From: Emiliania huxleyi CCMP1516
Lineage: Eukaryota > Haptophyta > Isochrysidales > Noelaerhabdaceae
Reading direction: 5' to 3'
Assembly (NCBI RefSeq): GCF_000372725.1
Contig: NW_005197910.1
Location: forward strand, 5,870 to 36,240
DNA: 30,371 nt
Below, piece after piece: positions 1 to 8,225 of the stretch. The position numbers and the translations under genes were made by a program. The stretch's first letter is position 1; every line of letters begins with the position of its first letter. The notes under the pieces are model-generated. The model had not been told where the DNA came from and searched no databases. It saw nothing but the letters and a program-made list of their open reading frames with translations.

Positions 1-1
1 G

Positions 2-518
2 AAGTTCAAGTACGCGCTCTGCCCTCCGGGGCAGGGCATGGACAGCCATCGGACGTGGGAGATGCTGCTGCTGGGGGTGGTGCCAATCGTAGAGCACTCG
101 AGGCACCGCGCCTCCTCTCGTGGAGGCGCCCACCGACCGACGGCGTCTCTTCACGCCCCCCGCTGCGAATAGGATGGACTTCATGTGGGACTCTGGCGAC
201 CTGCCGGTGCTGGCCGTGCGAGACTTGCTGAAGCTGCCGTCGAAGGCAGAGCTCGAGGCGCTGTACGACGAGAAGTTCGGCTCGAAGATGGCGCTGTTCA
301 AGCGCGCGCGCCTCGGCCGGCAGTTCTGGCTGGACAAGTTTGAGTCCTTTCGCCGTGGACACCTCGCCGGCGGGGCGGGTGCCGCAGGCGAGGCGAGGAG
401 GCGGTGCTGGCACGGCAAGCCGCACTGGACGCGGGACGAGGCCCAGAGCTATTGTGCAAACAACGGCACCAAGCACAGCCCAGGGCAGAAGTGTCACTGG
501 TCAGGGCACCAAAGATGA
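2..518 (+). CDS. Exostosin-like glycosyltransferase, 3' end (two exons)
   Basis: Partial gene, cut by the window start. The first exon (2-102) reads FKYALCPPGQG, then HRTWEMLLLGVVPIVEHSR. This matches the nucleotide-sugar-binding region of exostosin/GT47-like proteins, where a Pro-Gly-x-Gly turn is followed by an (H)R-x-W-E segment and a V-P-(I/V)-V strand. A 70-nt intron (103-172) with a GC donor and an AG acceptor joins AG to G so that the frame passes cleanly into MDFMWDSGDLPVLAVRDL, the usual continuation of the family. The second exon then gives a helical stretch (LPSKAELEALYDEKF) and a Cys/Trp-containing tail ending at TGA 516-518. The family normally acts in the Golgi on glycans or glycoproteins; the acceptor cannot be told from this fragment. 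The family call is fairly sure; the GC-AG intron is inferred from frame and homology. Confidence 0.6.
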
Positions 519-947
519 ACGCGCTCTCCCTCAACGGACGTTTTCACTGGCCATTTCGAGGGGTTTGATGCATGATAGTAGAGCCGCATGCTGCCGATGA
601 GAGACGCGGCGCGATGGCACGACTTGTATATGTGTGTCTTGAAGAGGACGCATGGGTGGGACGGGCGGTCGGGGAGGGACGCGACGTGTCGGGTGGGCTA
701 AGTCATACCCGGGTTGCGGGTAACAAAAGAGGAATACGATTGGACCGCACAGAGACGAGCGAGTTCGCGCTGCGCCATGCGCCGTCTCCCCGCCCCTGTC
801 GCCTGTGGCAACGAATTTTCGCCGTCGTATGATCACGGGGCAGTTCACCCTTGGGGACCCGCTGTCCAGGGACGACGGCGTGATCTCCCACGGTGGAAAC
901 CGGAGGCAGAGGAACGGACGAGCACAACGCAACATGAGCTGGCGCCA
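519..947. other. Intergenic, no gene recognised
   Basis: About 430 bases between the exostosin-like stop codon and the start of the PPIase gene. Open frames cross it on both strands, but none shows a recognisable domain. It should hold the 3' UTR of the first gene and the promoter of the second. Confidence 0.4.
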
Positions 948-2096
948 ATGCCACGCCTCGTTGCGATCGGGGTCGTGGCAGTCGCCTGCTCGCTTCTCTT
1001 CTGCGCAGCGCCGCCTCTCGTGGCGGCAAAGGGCTGCATCAAGTCCCTGGCTCAGTGCGAGACCAAGCTGAGCGACAAGGGCGGAACTTCTTGCGGAACT
1101 TCTGACCAGCGATATGGCCGCCTTGCCCGAGAAAGGCTGCATCGCACAAGAGCGGCCCTGCGCGCGCCTCTTGCACGCGCCGCCAAGCGAGTCGCATTGC
1201 GAGTGAGAGCGCGAGAGCTGTTCTCCTTAGGCAAGAGGCGAGCCGTGCGCTGCTCGCCACTGAGTTTGGCGCGGCGGCGGGGGCCCGCACTGTGGAGCTG
1301 CGGCTGCAGCTGCCGGGCTGGGGTGCGCTGAGTAGTAGCGCCGCCGCCGGTGCTGGTCAGACGTCCAAGGGCGGGCCTGCCGTCGTACCCAGGAAATGGC
1401 ACGCTACGGATCGAGCTCGCGGCGGACAATTTGATGCCAGTCTCGGTGTTGTACTTTCTGAGGCAGGTGGTCGGACTAAATCTCGGACTCTGTCGCCAGC
1501 CGCCGCGCCCCTCTCTCTTGGCTTATCACGCCACGCGCTCTCCCACCTCAGGTGCGCTCCGGGCTGTGGACCGGCGCCTCCTTCCACCGCAACGCCGGCC
1601 ACGTGCTCCAGGCTGAAACCCACTCAAACGAAGTGAGATCCCCCATGAGGTCTCCGCCACTCCGCATCACGCCCACCCGTAGGCCGGCCTCGCGCACAAG
1701 GCGGTGCCAGCCGAGCTGCGCGCGAGCGTGCCATTCCAAGAGTACTCGCCGTCGCTGCCGCACGAGAAATTCACCGTCGGGTTCGCAGGGCGGCCAGGCG
1801 GGCCGGACTGGTACATTTCAACGGTCGACAACACGCGCAACCACGGGCCGGGGTCGCAGAGCCCCGACGCCGCCCTTTTCGGAGAGGCAGACCCGTGCTT
1901 CGGCAAGGTGGTGGCGGGCTTTGACGTCCTTGCGGCGATGCGAGCGATGGCGGTGCGACAGCTTCTGCCCCATACAAAGTTGAGACTGCGAGAGGGTGCG
2001 GCAACCGACATCGCCCGCCTTGGGCCATAGGTGCAGCCGGGCGGCTTTGGGATGCTGATGGAACCGGTGAGAATCCTCAGCGCCAGGGTTTTATAG
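948..2096 (+). CDS. Secreted cyclophilin-type peptidyl-prolyl isomerase (multi-exon)
   Basis: The ATG at 948 gives a signal peptide (MPRLVAIGVVAVACSLLFCA then AAPPLVAA). The domain is recovered by splicing. One exon ends at 1322 with TVELRLQLPGWG. Then come 1393-1466 (GNGTLRIELAADNLMP), 1552-1611 (GLWTGASFHRNAGHVLQ), 1701-1952 (GGPDWYISTVDNTRNHGPGS, then DPCFGKVVAGFDVL) and 2031-2096 (GGFGMLMEPVRILSARVL, stop TAG). The FHRNAGHVLQ and CFGKVV-GFDVL elements are those of cyclophilin-like domains. Introns 1323-1392, 1467-1551 and 1953-2030 are GT-AG; 1612-1700 is GC-AG; all phases agree. The stretch 1060-1290 is unresolved: useful frames change there (a Cys-containing SDMAALPEKGC segment, then a LLATEF segment) without a convincing intron, so the N-terminal half of the model is uncertain. 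The predicted role is protein folding in the secretory pathway. Confidence 0.65.
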
Positions 2097-2220
2097 CGAG
2101 TGTAGCGGCTTCCCCTACTTGACGAGCCCCGCCGGCCCCTTCGTTCTGTGCTCTCTCTTGTTCGCACGTGCGAGGGAGTTTTGTTGTAGAACTCTCTTTT
2201 TCATACCGTACTCAGACTGA

Positions 2221-2286
2221 GCTCTCACTGTCACTCCTAACGCGCCCTCTAACCGCCCTCTAGCTCTCACTGTCACTCTTAACGCG
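2221..2286. repeat. 42-bp-spaced direct repeat in the 2097-2439 intergenic region
   Basis: A 24-base block beginning GCTCTCACTGTCACTC and ending TAACGCG occurs at 2221-2244 and again at 2263-2286 with one difference. Downstream, 2320-2335 is a perfect short palindrome (AAGACTT-AA-AAGTCTT). The rest of 2097-2439 holds no recognisable gene; it lies between two convergent genes and should be 3' UTR. Confidence 0.55.
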
Positions 2287-2439
2287 CGGTTTTCCGCGCT
2301 ACCCCTGTCTTTGGGGATTAAGACTTAAAAGTCTTTGCTTAGCTGTTTTCCCGCGTAACAGGAATGTCCGATTTTTTGTGTGGTAAGGGGACCAGCCCAC
2401 CGACTCCGACTGTCACGCATCAAGCCATCAGTTTCTCTT

Positions 2440-4156
2440 TCAGGGGGGTGGCCTTCCCGTGTGAGGCGCGGTAAAGCTGAAGGGCATGGCCGCGAACGCA
2501 GCGCCCGACTCGCCGTCGAGAGCGAGGGCCGTGCCGGGGGCGGCCGGCGTCGGCGGCGGCGGCAAGTCAAAAGCGCGTGGCACCTTCTCCGGCGGAGCGC
2601 TCGAAGCTGGCGCCGCTGCGGGGGCCGCGGCCACTGCAGCCGATTCGGCGTCTAAGATGAGGCCAGCGGAGCGGTAGACGGGGGCAGAATCCTCGTCTGC
2701 CTCCGCGCTCACGCAGACCACCACCGTGCCCGCCGGGTGGCTGCCGCTCACGGGAACCGCCAGGTGGATGGAGCCAAAGCCAGCAATGATGTTCGTCTCC
2801 GCGCTCGTGCCCTCGCCGATGCGGATCGTGTCGCCGACCGCAAACCCGCCCTGGCTGGTCACTTGCAGCACCGTGGCGCCCGGCTTGGCAGCCGCGGTCA
2901 GCGTGGTCGACGCTGCAAAGGCAAAGTCCTTTCGGTCCAGCCGCTGCTTTGCAGCCTGCGCCTGCGCCTGCGCCTCCGCCGCCTCGGTGGCCGCCGATGC
3001 GGCGGACTCGCGGGCGACGCTGCTCGCGAAGGCCTGAAAGGCCGCCTGCCCGGCCGCCTTTTCGCGTGCGACTTCCGCAGCGAGTGCGTCGCCCGGCTCC
3101 TGCCCCTCCACCGCCCGGCGTACCACGTCAGCCGAAAAGTTAGCGCCCGTCTCCTCCGCTGTCAGGCCAGAGAGGTCGACGTCGCCGAGGGCCTTCTCGA
3201 CAGCAGCGAGGGTCTCGGAGACCGAACCTCGCACCGAAGCCACCGCCCCCGTGAGCGACCCTCTCGTCGACGCCGCGTCGAGGTCAATGCCCACTCTTTG
3301 CGCGACACTCTTGATCCAGTCCGACCACCCGAGATCCTCCTCTCCCGAGGCTCCGTAGCGGCCACTTGTGAGCTCCTGCCGTAGCCTCGCGATGATCTCG
3401 TCACGCTGGGACTTCTCCACCGACAGCGCCCGCACGGTCGCCGTCGAGGCCGCCTGCATCGCCGGCAAAAACTCGTCCTCCGCCCACGCGCTCGACGAAC
3501 GCTCGAGCTCGACGTTCTCCCTGAGCTGGGCGATCATCTCGTCGCGCTCGTCGGCGGAGTCGGGCGAATCGGACGCCGGCGCCGCCTCGCGCACGTACAC
3601 GGTCCGGCCGCCGCTCGCAGGCTTCTCTTTCAGCAGCTCGTCCTCCATCTTGCCCAGCGTCTTGACGACAGCGACCGCCTGCACGGCGCGAGCCTCGCGC
3701 TCGGCGGCCTCCCGCGCCCGCTCCGCCGCCTCGAGCCGCTCATTCTCCTCGGCCAGCTTCAGATTGATCCACTCGAGCCCCTCCGCCTTGACGGCGGGTT
3801 GAGGTTGCCGTGAGGGAGGCGGCCGTGAGGGAGGCGGCAGCGAGGATGGGAAGGGGTGAGAGCGGTCAACGATGAACGAGCAGACACGAGGGGCGTGGAG
3901 GGAGGGAAGCAGTGGGGTGCGAGTCAGACAGGAACGAGAGACGTTCAGAGCACACGGGCCACGCCACCTTGGCCTCTGCAGCGAGCGCGCGCTTCTCGTT
4001 GATGTGCGTTCGATTGAGGGTGGAGACGAGCTTCTCGTTGACGGCGCGCTGCTTCTCGCGCTCGTAGTGCAGCTGCTCCACCACCGCGCGGTGCGGGTTG
4101 TTTGCCGCCCACACGGCGGGCCGATGATCGAACCCGTTCTCGAGGGCGACAGACAT
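2440..4156 (-). CDS. Coiled-coil protein with C-terminal beta module
   Basis: Exon 1 is 4156-3968 (63 codons, starting MSVALENGFDHRPAVW) and exon 2 is 3786-2440 (stop at 2442-2440). The 181-nt intron 3967-3787 has a GT donor and AAG acceptor, phase 0, and joins EAK to AEGLEWINLKLAEENERLEA. The product is about 511 aa. The first half is rich in Glu/Ala/Arg heptads and should form coiled coil. Around 2900-2700 the sequence becomes beta-type: TLTAAAKPGATVLQVTS, then GFAVGDTIRIGEGT and a SIHLAVPVSGSHPAGTVVV strand. Such GATxLxV...GFxVGDxI...AGxxV modules also occur in bacterial surface or secreted proteins and phytoplankton proteins. The C-terminus is Ala/Pro-rich and low complexity. I do not recognise the gene. 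An additional 5' exon above 4156 is possible. No catalytic motif is visible. Confidence 0.6.
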
Positions 4157-4530
4157 GAGCAGTGGACGGGCGAGGGGCCGACGTCGTCGGATCGAACGCG
4201 GACCGGAATCGGACGTCCTCCCGCATGGACGTGTCGGGCCTGGGAAACGGCCGCTGCAAAAAAGCGGGAGTAGCAATTCTGGAGAGCCATCCCGCATCCA
4301 GGCGCGCCGAGGAACAACCCCTTCACGGACGACGTGCCAGACGACAACCAACGCTCTCGAACCAACCAACGCCTCCAACGCAGACAGAGAAAAATCTCGA
4401 TTTCGTGCCAGCCTTCGCCGGGCGGGGGGGCGGGAATCCCTTCCTTCTCCTTCTGCTCAGGGCTCGCCGCGCCGAAGATCTTCCCCAGAGAATGTGACGG
4501 CGAGCCTGTTTATGCTACAAGAGGAACTCG
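4157..4530. other. Intergenic, no gene recognised
   Basis: Sequence between the start of the minus-strand coiled-coil gene and the left MITE-like element. It should contain that gene's promoter. Several frames stay open by composition, but none shows a domain. Confidence 0.35.
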
Positions 4531-4534
4531 TTAG

Positions 4535-5080
4535 CCTCTTGCGACCCAGGTTCCGACCCTCTGCGTGGCCGACTCACACAGCGAGCCTTCCTGTCTCCGT
4601 GCTGCCGATTCATCGGTCGTGCTCAGTCAAGATATTGTAGAGACCGACCATATGCACAATATCTTGACTGAGAGCTAAGCCCAGTTCGACGATCGGCAGC
4701 CTCACCGCGGGTCGCGCCGCTGTGCAGCGAGAGCCAGGCTCGCCCGGCGATGGTGACCAGAGAGTGCTCAACAAATACCAGAAAAAATCAGGGAGCCTCA
4801 GAGAGTGCCACTGCCATCACCCAGGCCGCGGGAGCTGATCGGCTGCGCCGAGGACAGCTCCCTTGGTGTGCTCCGCGGCTCACCAGTGTGCGCCGCGGCG
4901 CCGTCCAGCCACTTTGGCGGCCAGCCACCGGTCGAGTTCTTCGACTCTGGAGGACAGAAAGGTACCGTCTGAAAGGTATTTTCATGCTCTATTGACTGGC
5001 GAAAAAATCCCCCGCAAAATGTTTTCACAGCGGGCGTGATTCACACCGAAGCATGAGTGAAGCATCGGGTCGCAAGAGGT
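4535..5080 (+). mobile_element. MITE-like non-autonomous element, left copy
   Basis: A ~546-bp unit closely repeated in reverse orientation at 12984-13516. Its ends are inverted: CCTCTTGCGACCC at 4535-4547 and GGGTCGCAAGAGG at 5067-5079. TTAG flanks both sides (4531-4534 and 5081-5084), as expected of a short target-site duplication. The interior carries no coding domain in either copy and the copies differ by scattered substitutions and small indels, so it looks like a non-autonomous transposon (MITE). An internal hairpin lies at 4622-4672. The transposase superfamily cannot be named from this. The next gene's open frame starts 12 bases beyond the element. Confidence 0.7.
4622..4672. repeat. 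Perfect 17-bp stem hairpin inside the left MITE copy
   Basis: CTCAGTCAAGATATTGT (4622-4638) is followed after a 17-base loop by its exact reverse complement (4656-4672). It is AT-richer than its surroundings and is kept intact in both copies of the element. Confidence 0.9.
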
Positions 5081-5091
5081 TTAGCTGATAA

Positions 5092-6456
5092 AGCGTACGC
5101 GATTTCACAAATGTCTGCTTCAACTACGACAACTCGCCACTGCCAATAACATCCGCCGACGAGACGTCGTCCGTCACGCTCGTCAACCAGCGCAGCAAGG
5201 CAGCGTGCGTCGCGGGCCAGTCGTTCGGCTGCGACGGCAGCGGGCGCGTGTGGGCGACGCAGTGCCGAGGCTTCTTCCGCTGCGGGGGCGAGAACGACGC
5301 GCGCTTCGGGTGCGGTTTCCCGGCGGGGCAGGCGTACTACACGTGCCAGTGTGCCGCACGCGCGCGCCGCGGGCGCAGGCGGGCCGTCACGCATCGCCAC
5401 GGTGCGTGCGCCGTGACGTTGCTGGAGCAGCACTCCCACGCGGAGTGCGTGCCGGGCACGACATTCGGCTGCGATGAATCGGACGCGTCCGGGCGAAGCG
5501 TGTGGGTGCAAGGCTGCCGCGGCGTGTTTCGATGCACCGGCGACGCCTCCTTCCACTGCGGCTGGCCGCCTTCTCCCGATGCGAAGCGCCGCTTCTCGTG
5601 CAGCTGCGACCGGCGCGACGAGGTGCTACCGGGGTGCACGACGAGCGCGTGCCTCCGGCTGAGAGCGACGGTCAGCATCGATGCCGACCTCCCGGCATCG
5701 GCGGCGCTCGTCGTCGTCGGCGCGCACCATTTCGGCGGCGACGCGAACGACCCGGTCTACGAGGCGGTGCGTCCCGTCGCGTGGTCGAGCGTGCTCCTCG
5801 TCGAGGCGAGCCCGCTCGTCTTCCGCTCGCTCCAGGCGCGCGTAGCGGCGACGCCACGGGTCGCGCGCGATCGGCTCCGGCTGGTCAACGAGGGCGTCTG
5901 CCCCCACGCCGCCGGGCGGCGGCTGCTCCCGTTCTACTCGATGCCGCAGCTCGGCGGTCTGCCGGCGTGGGCGTCCCAGATCGGCTCGTTCGACGCCGCC
6001 CACCTCGAGGGGCACTTCCCGCGGCTGGCGCAGCTCAGCGCGAGCGCAACCACCGGCGGCGCCGGCTACAGCGTCTCGCGACTGCGGGCGAGCGTCCAAG
6101 TCTCAAACGTGAGCTGCGGCTCGCTGCTCGACCTGCTGCGCGGGCAGCGCCTGCCGCGGCCGGGCCTCCTGATGATCGACACCGAGGGGCTCGACTGCGA
6201 GATCGTCGCCTCGCAAGACTGGGCGTCGGCGGCGTGGTGCGAGCTGAGCCCGACGGTGCTGCTCTTCGAGTGGAAGCACTGCACCGAGGCCTCGTACAAA
6301 CTGGCGCGGCGCGCCCTCGAGCGCAGCGAGTGCCGTGGGTCGCGTCCGCTGCCGCCGTACCGTCTCGTCGTCGAGGACAGCGAGAACACGATCTTCACGC
6401 GGCGGCCGCGCGAGTTTTGGAGGGAGGAGATGGCGAGGCAAGGGGCGCAAGCATAG
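5092..6456 (+). CDS. FkbM-type methyltransferase fused to duplicated Cys-rich modules (5' end unresolved)
   Basis: The frame is open from 5092 to TAG 6454-6456 with no ATG near its start, so the 5' exon is missing or upstream of the MITE. The N-terminal part has two similar Cys-rich modules of about 50 residues. The first contains SFGCDGSGRVWATQCRGFFRC; the second contains TTFGCDESDASGRSVWVQGC, then RGVFRC. Each ends with CxC. After a linker comes a Rossmann-type methyltransferase of the FkbM (Methyltransf_21) family: a hydrophobic strand with VVVGAHHFGGDANDPVYEAV, the acidic strand SVLLVEASPLVFRSLQ, LVNEGVCP, then GLLMIDTEGLDCEIV and TVLLFEWKHC. The IDTEG-D-EI motif is the best family mark. 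FkbM enzymes use S-adenosylmethionine, usually for O-methylation. The Cys-rich part suggests a secreted or lumenal protein, but no signal peptide is visible in what remains. Confidence 0.65.
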   Translation, partial: SVRDFTNVCFNYDNSPLPITSADETSSVTLVNQRSKAACVAGQSFGCDGSGRVWATQCRGFFRCGGENDARFGCGFPAGQAYYTCQCAARARRGRRRAVTHRHGACAVTLLEQHSHAECVPGTTFGCDESDASGRSVWVQGCRGVFRCTGDASFHCGWPPSPDAKRRFSCSCDRRDEVLPGCTTSACLRLRATVSIDADLPASAALVVVGAHHFGGDANDPVYEAVRPVAWSSVLLVEASPLVFRSLQARVAATPRVARDRLRLVNEGVCPHAAGRRLLPFYSMPQLGGLPAWASQIGSFDAAHLEGHFPRLAQLSASATTGGAGYSVSRLRASVQVSNVSCGSLLDLLRGQRLPRPGLLMIDTEGLDCEIVASQDWASAAWCELSPTVLLFEWKHCTEASYKLARRALERSECRGSRPLPPYRLVVEDSENTIFTRRPREFWREEMARQGAQA

Positions 6457-6626
6457 CGTGATTTCTCTCTCGGTCGCTCAATTTCAGTACGGTAGGTAGA
6501 CGGCACATGCGGCTCGAGGCAGTAGGCCAGCTGTGGGTACATTTTCACACGGGGCTAGTTGCACCGGTGGGCGGCCGGAATGGTACTCAATACGCATTTT
6601 TTCTTTTTCTCGCGATATATACATAT

Positions 6627-8159
6627 ATGACCTGGCCACCAGTGGCCACACACACGGCGCCGCTCGAGCGCCGCCTCGCCGCCGCCGCCGCCGCCGCCGC
6701 GCACTGTCCCCTCCTCGACCTCCCCACGGACCTCCTCGTGCGCGTCCTCTCTCGCTGCGACCCCGCCGACATCGCTCGCGTCGCGGCCGTCTCGCTCCTC
6801 TTCTTCGCCTCGCTCGCGGAGGAGGGCATCCGCTTGTGGGCGCAAGAGCGCCCGCGGCTACGAGCTGCCGGCGCAGCCAGAGGACGAGAGCTGCGCCGTG
6901 CGGTGGCTGTGCTTCGCTGCGCTGCTGCGCGAGTCCAACCCGCCGGCGAGGGTGGCCGCAGGCGAACTTCACAGCCTCTTCATTGACGGCGAGGGGCGGC
7001 TCTGGTCGTGCGGCTCGGCGCCGTCCTACCTTCCTCCTCAGCCAGGGCTGCTCGGGCACGGCGAGGGCGTGACGCAGCTCAACACGCCGACCCGCCTCCC
7101 GTCGACACTGGGTGCGCGCGCCGTGAGCGTGGAGGGAGGCGCGGTGTGGCGGTGGGGGCGCAGCCGAGCCAGACACCAGCCGGCGCAGCGTCGTCAGCGT
7201 CTCGCGCGCGCGGTGTGCGGCGTGGCCGCCAGGACGACGCCGAGGAGGAGGAGCAGGGGCGGCAGCAGCAGCAGTCCGGCGACCAGCGCAGGGACGGCAA
7301 GCAGAGCGCCTCCGAGCAAAGCCAGGGCCCGTCTCCAGAGGCGTAGGGCGGACAGCCCGCCGCCCGCGCCGCCCGCGCCCGTCCCCGGTGCGAGCAGCCC
7401 GCTCAGCGGCAGCGGCGTGGCGGCGCAGCCGCCCGCGAGTGCCGGCGCCGCCGGAAGGTTGGCTACGAGCAGCGAGAGCGCCTCCCACGCCGCCGATAGC
7501 TGGAGCAGCCCCGCCGCCGCCGCCGCGCGCGCGTTGTGCGCGGCGAGCCTGCGCGCTGAATACGCCAACCTCAGGGCGGGAAGGCGGTCTGTGCAGAGTC
7601 TTCCGACGGCGGGAAGCACGCACAGCCTCGCCCTGACCGCCGACGGCGCTGTCTGGAGTTGGGGCGATGGTTGCTTTGGTCGCTTGGGCCACGGCGACGG
7701 GCAGAGCCAGCTCCTGCCGAAGAAGGTGGCGGCGTTGGCTAACCAGCGTGTCGTCGCTGTGTTGGCTGGAGGCGGGCACAACCTCGCCCTCACCGCCGAC
7801 GGCGCTGTCTGGAGCTGGGGCTCGGGAAGCCAAGGCCAGTTGGGCCACGGCGACCAGCAGGGCCAGCTACTGCCGAAGAAGATCGAGGCCTTTGCTGGCC
7901 AACGCGTCGTCGCTGTGTCCGCTGGGGTCTTCTACAGCCTCGCCCTCACCGCCGACGGCGCTGTCTGGAGCTGGGGCGATGGAGGCTACGCCCAGCTGGG
8001 CCACGGCGACGAGCAGAACCAGCAGTGGCTGCCCAAGAAGATCGAGGGCTTGGCTGGCCAGCGCGTCGTCGCCGTGTCGGCAGCACACTACTGCCCTCGC
8101 CGTCACCGCCGACGGCACCGTCTGGAGCTGGGGCCGCGGGGCCGAGGGCCAGCTAGTGC
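6627..8159 (+). pseudogene. F-box / RCC1-repeat gene, frameshifted and truncated
   Basis: The ATG at 6627 begins MTWPPVATHTAPLERR, an Ala run, then an F-box (CPLLDLPTDLLVRVLSRCDP, then ADIARVAAVS). The frame changes near 6850. The next frame gives a spacer (YELPAQPEDES) and RCC1 blades: HSLFIDGEGRLWSCGS around 6970-7020, then three good repeats at 7612-8085 with HSLALTADGAVWSWGDG and LGHGD plus LLPKKIEAFAGQRVVAVSAG. Between 7145 and 7610 the repeats are replaced by unrelated sequence. Near 8085 a one-base change moves the next repeat (ALAVTADGTVWSWGRGAEGQ) to another frame, and it breaks off around 8150. RCC1 propellers with an N-terminal F-box normally act as substrate adaptors of SCF ubiquitin ligases. 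Two frame breaks, an insertion and a lost end make this a probable pseudogene; sequencing error could explain the frameshifts but not the rest. Confidence 0.6.
7194..7610 (-). other. Antisense hydrophobic open frame inside the RCC1 gene
   Basis: The stretch that interrupts the RCC1 repeats is more protein-like on the minus strand. It reads RLAYSARRLAAHNARAAAAA, then helical LLQLSAAWEALSLLVANLP, and ends with strongly hydrophobic Leu/Ala segments that could be membrane helices (ALLAVPALVAGLLLLPPLLL). It may be an inserted fragment of a membrane-protein gene. I do not recognise the family. High GC favours open frames, so this could be chance. Confidence 0.25.
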
Positions 8160-8225
8160 TAGTTGCTGCGTATTTACCTGTCTTGTGTGTGTGTGCGTCA
8201 CGCAGGAAAGCAGGATTGTTGAATC

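Noticed and set aside
1203..1230. A 28-nt intron in the PPIase gene (GT...TTAG, phase-compatible)
   Set aside because: Far shorter than any other intron here; a frame error or another exon structure is as likely.
5502..6461. 319-codon plus-strand frame overlapping the FkbM gene
   Set aside because: Arg/Ala-rich shadow in a different frame; the FkbM motifs are in the other frame.
6484..7848. 454-codon minus-strand frame opposite the F-box/RCC1 gene
   Set aside because: Mostly Arg/Ala/Pro-rich shadow of the real plus-strand codons; only the 7194-7610 part (in another frame) looks protein-like.
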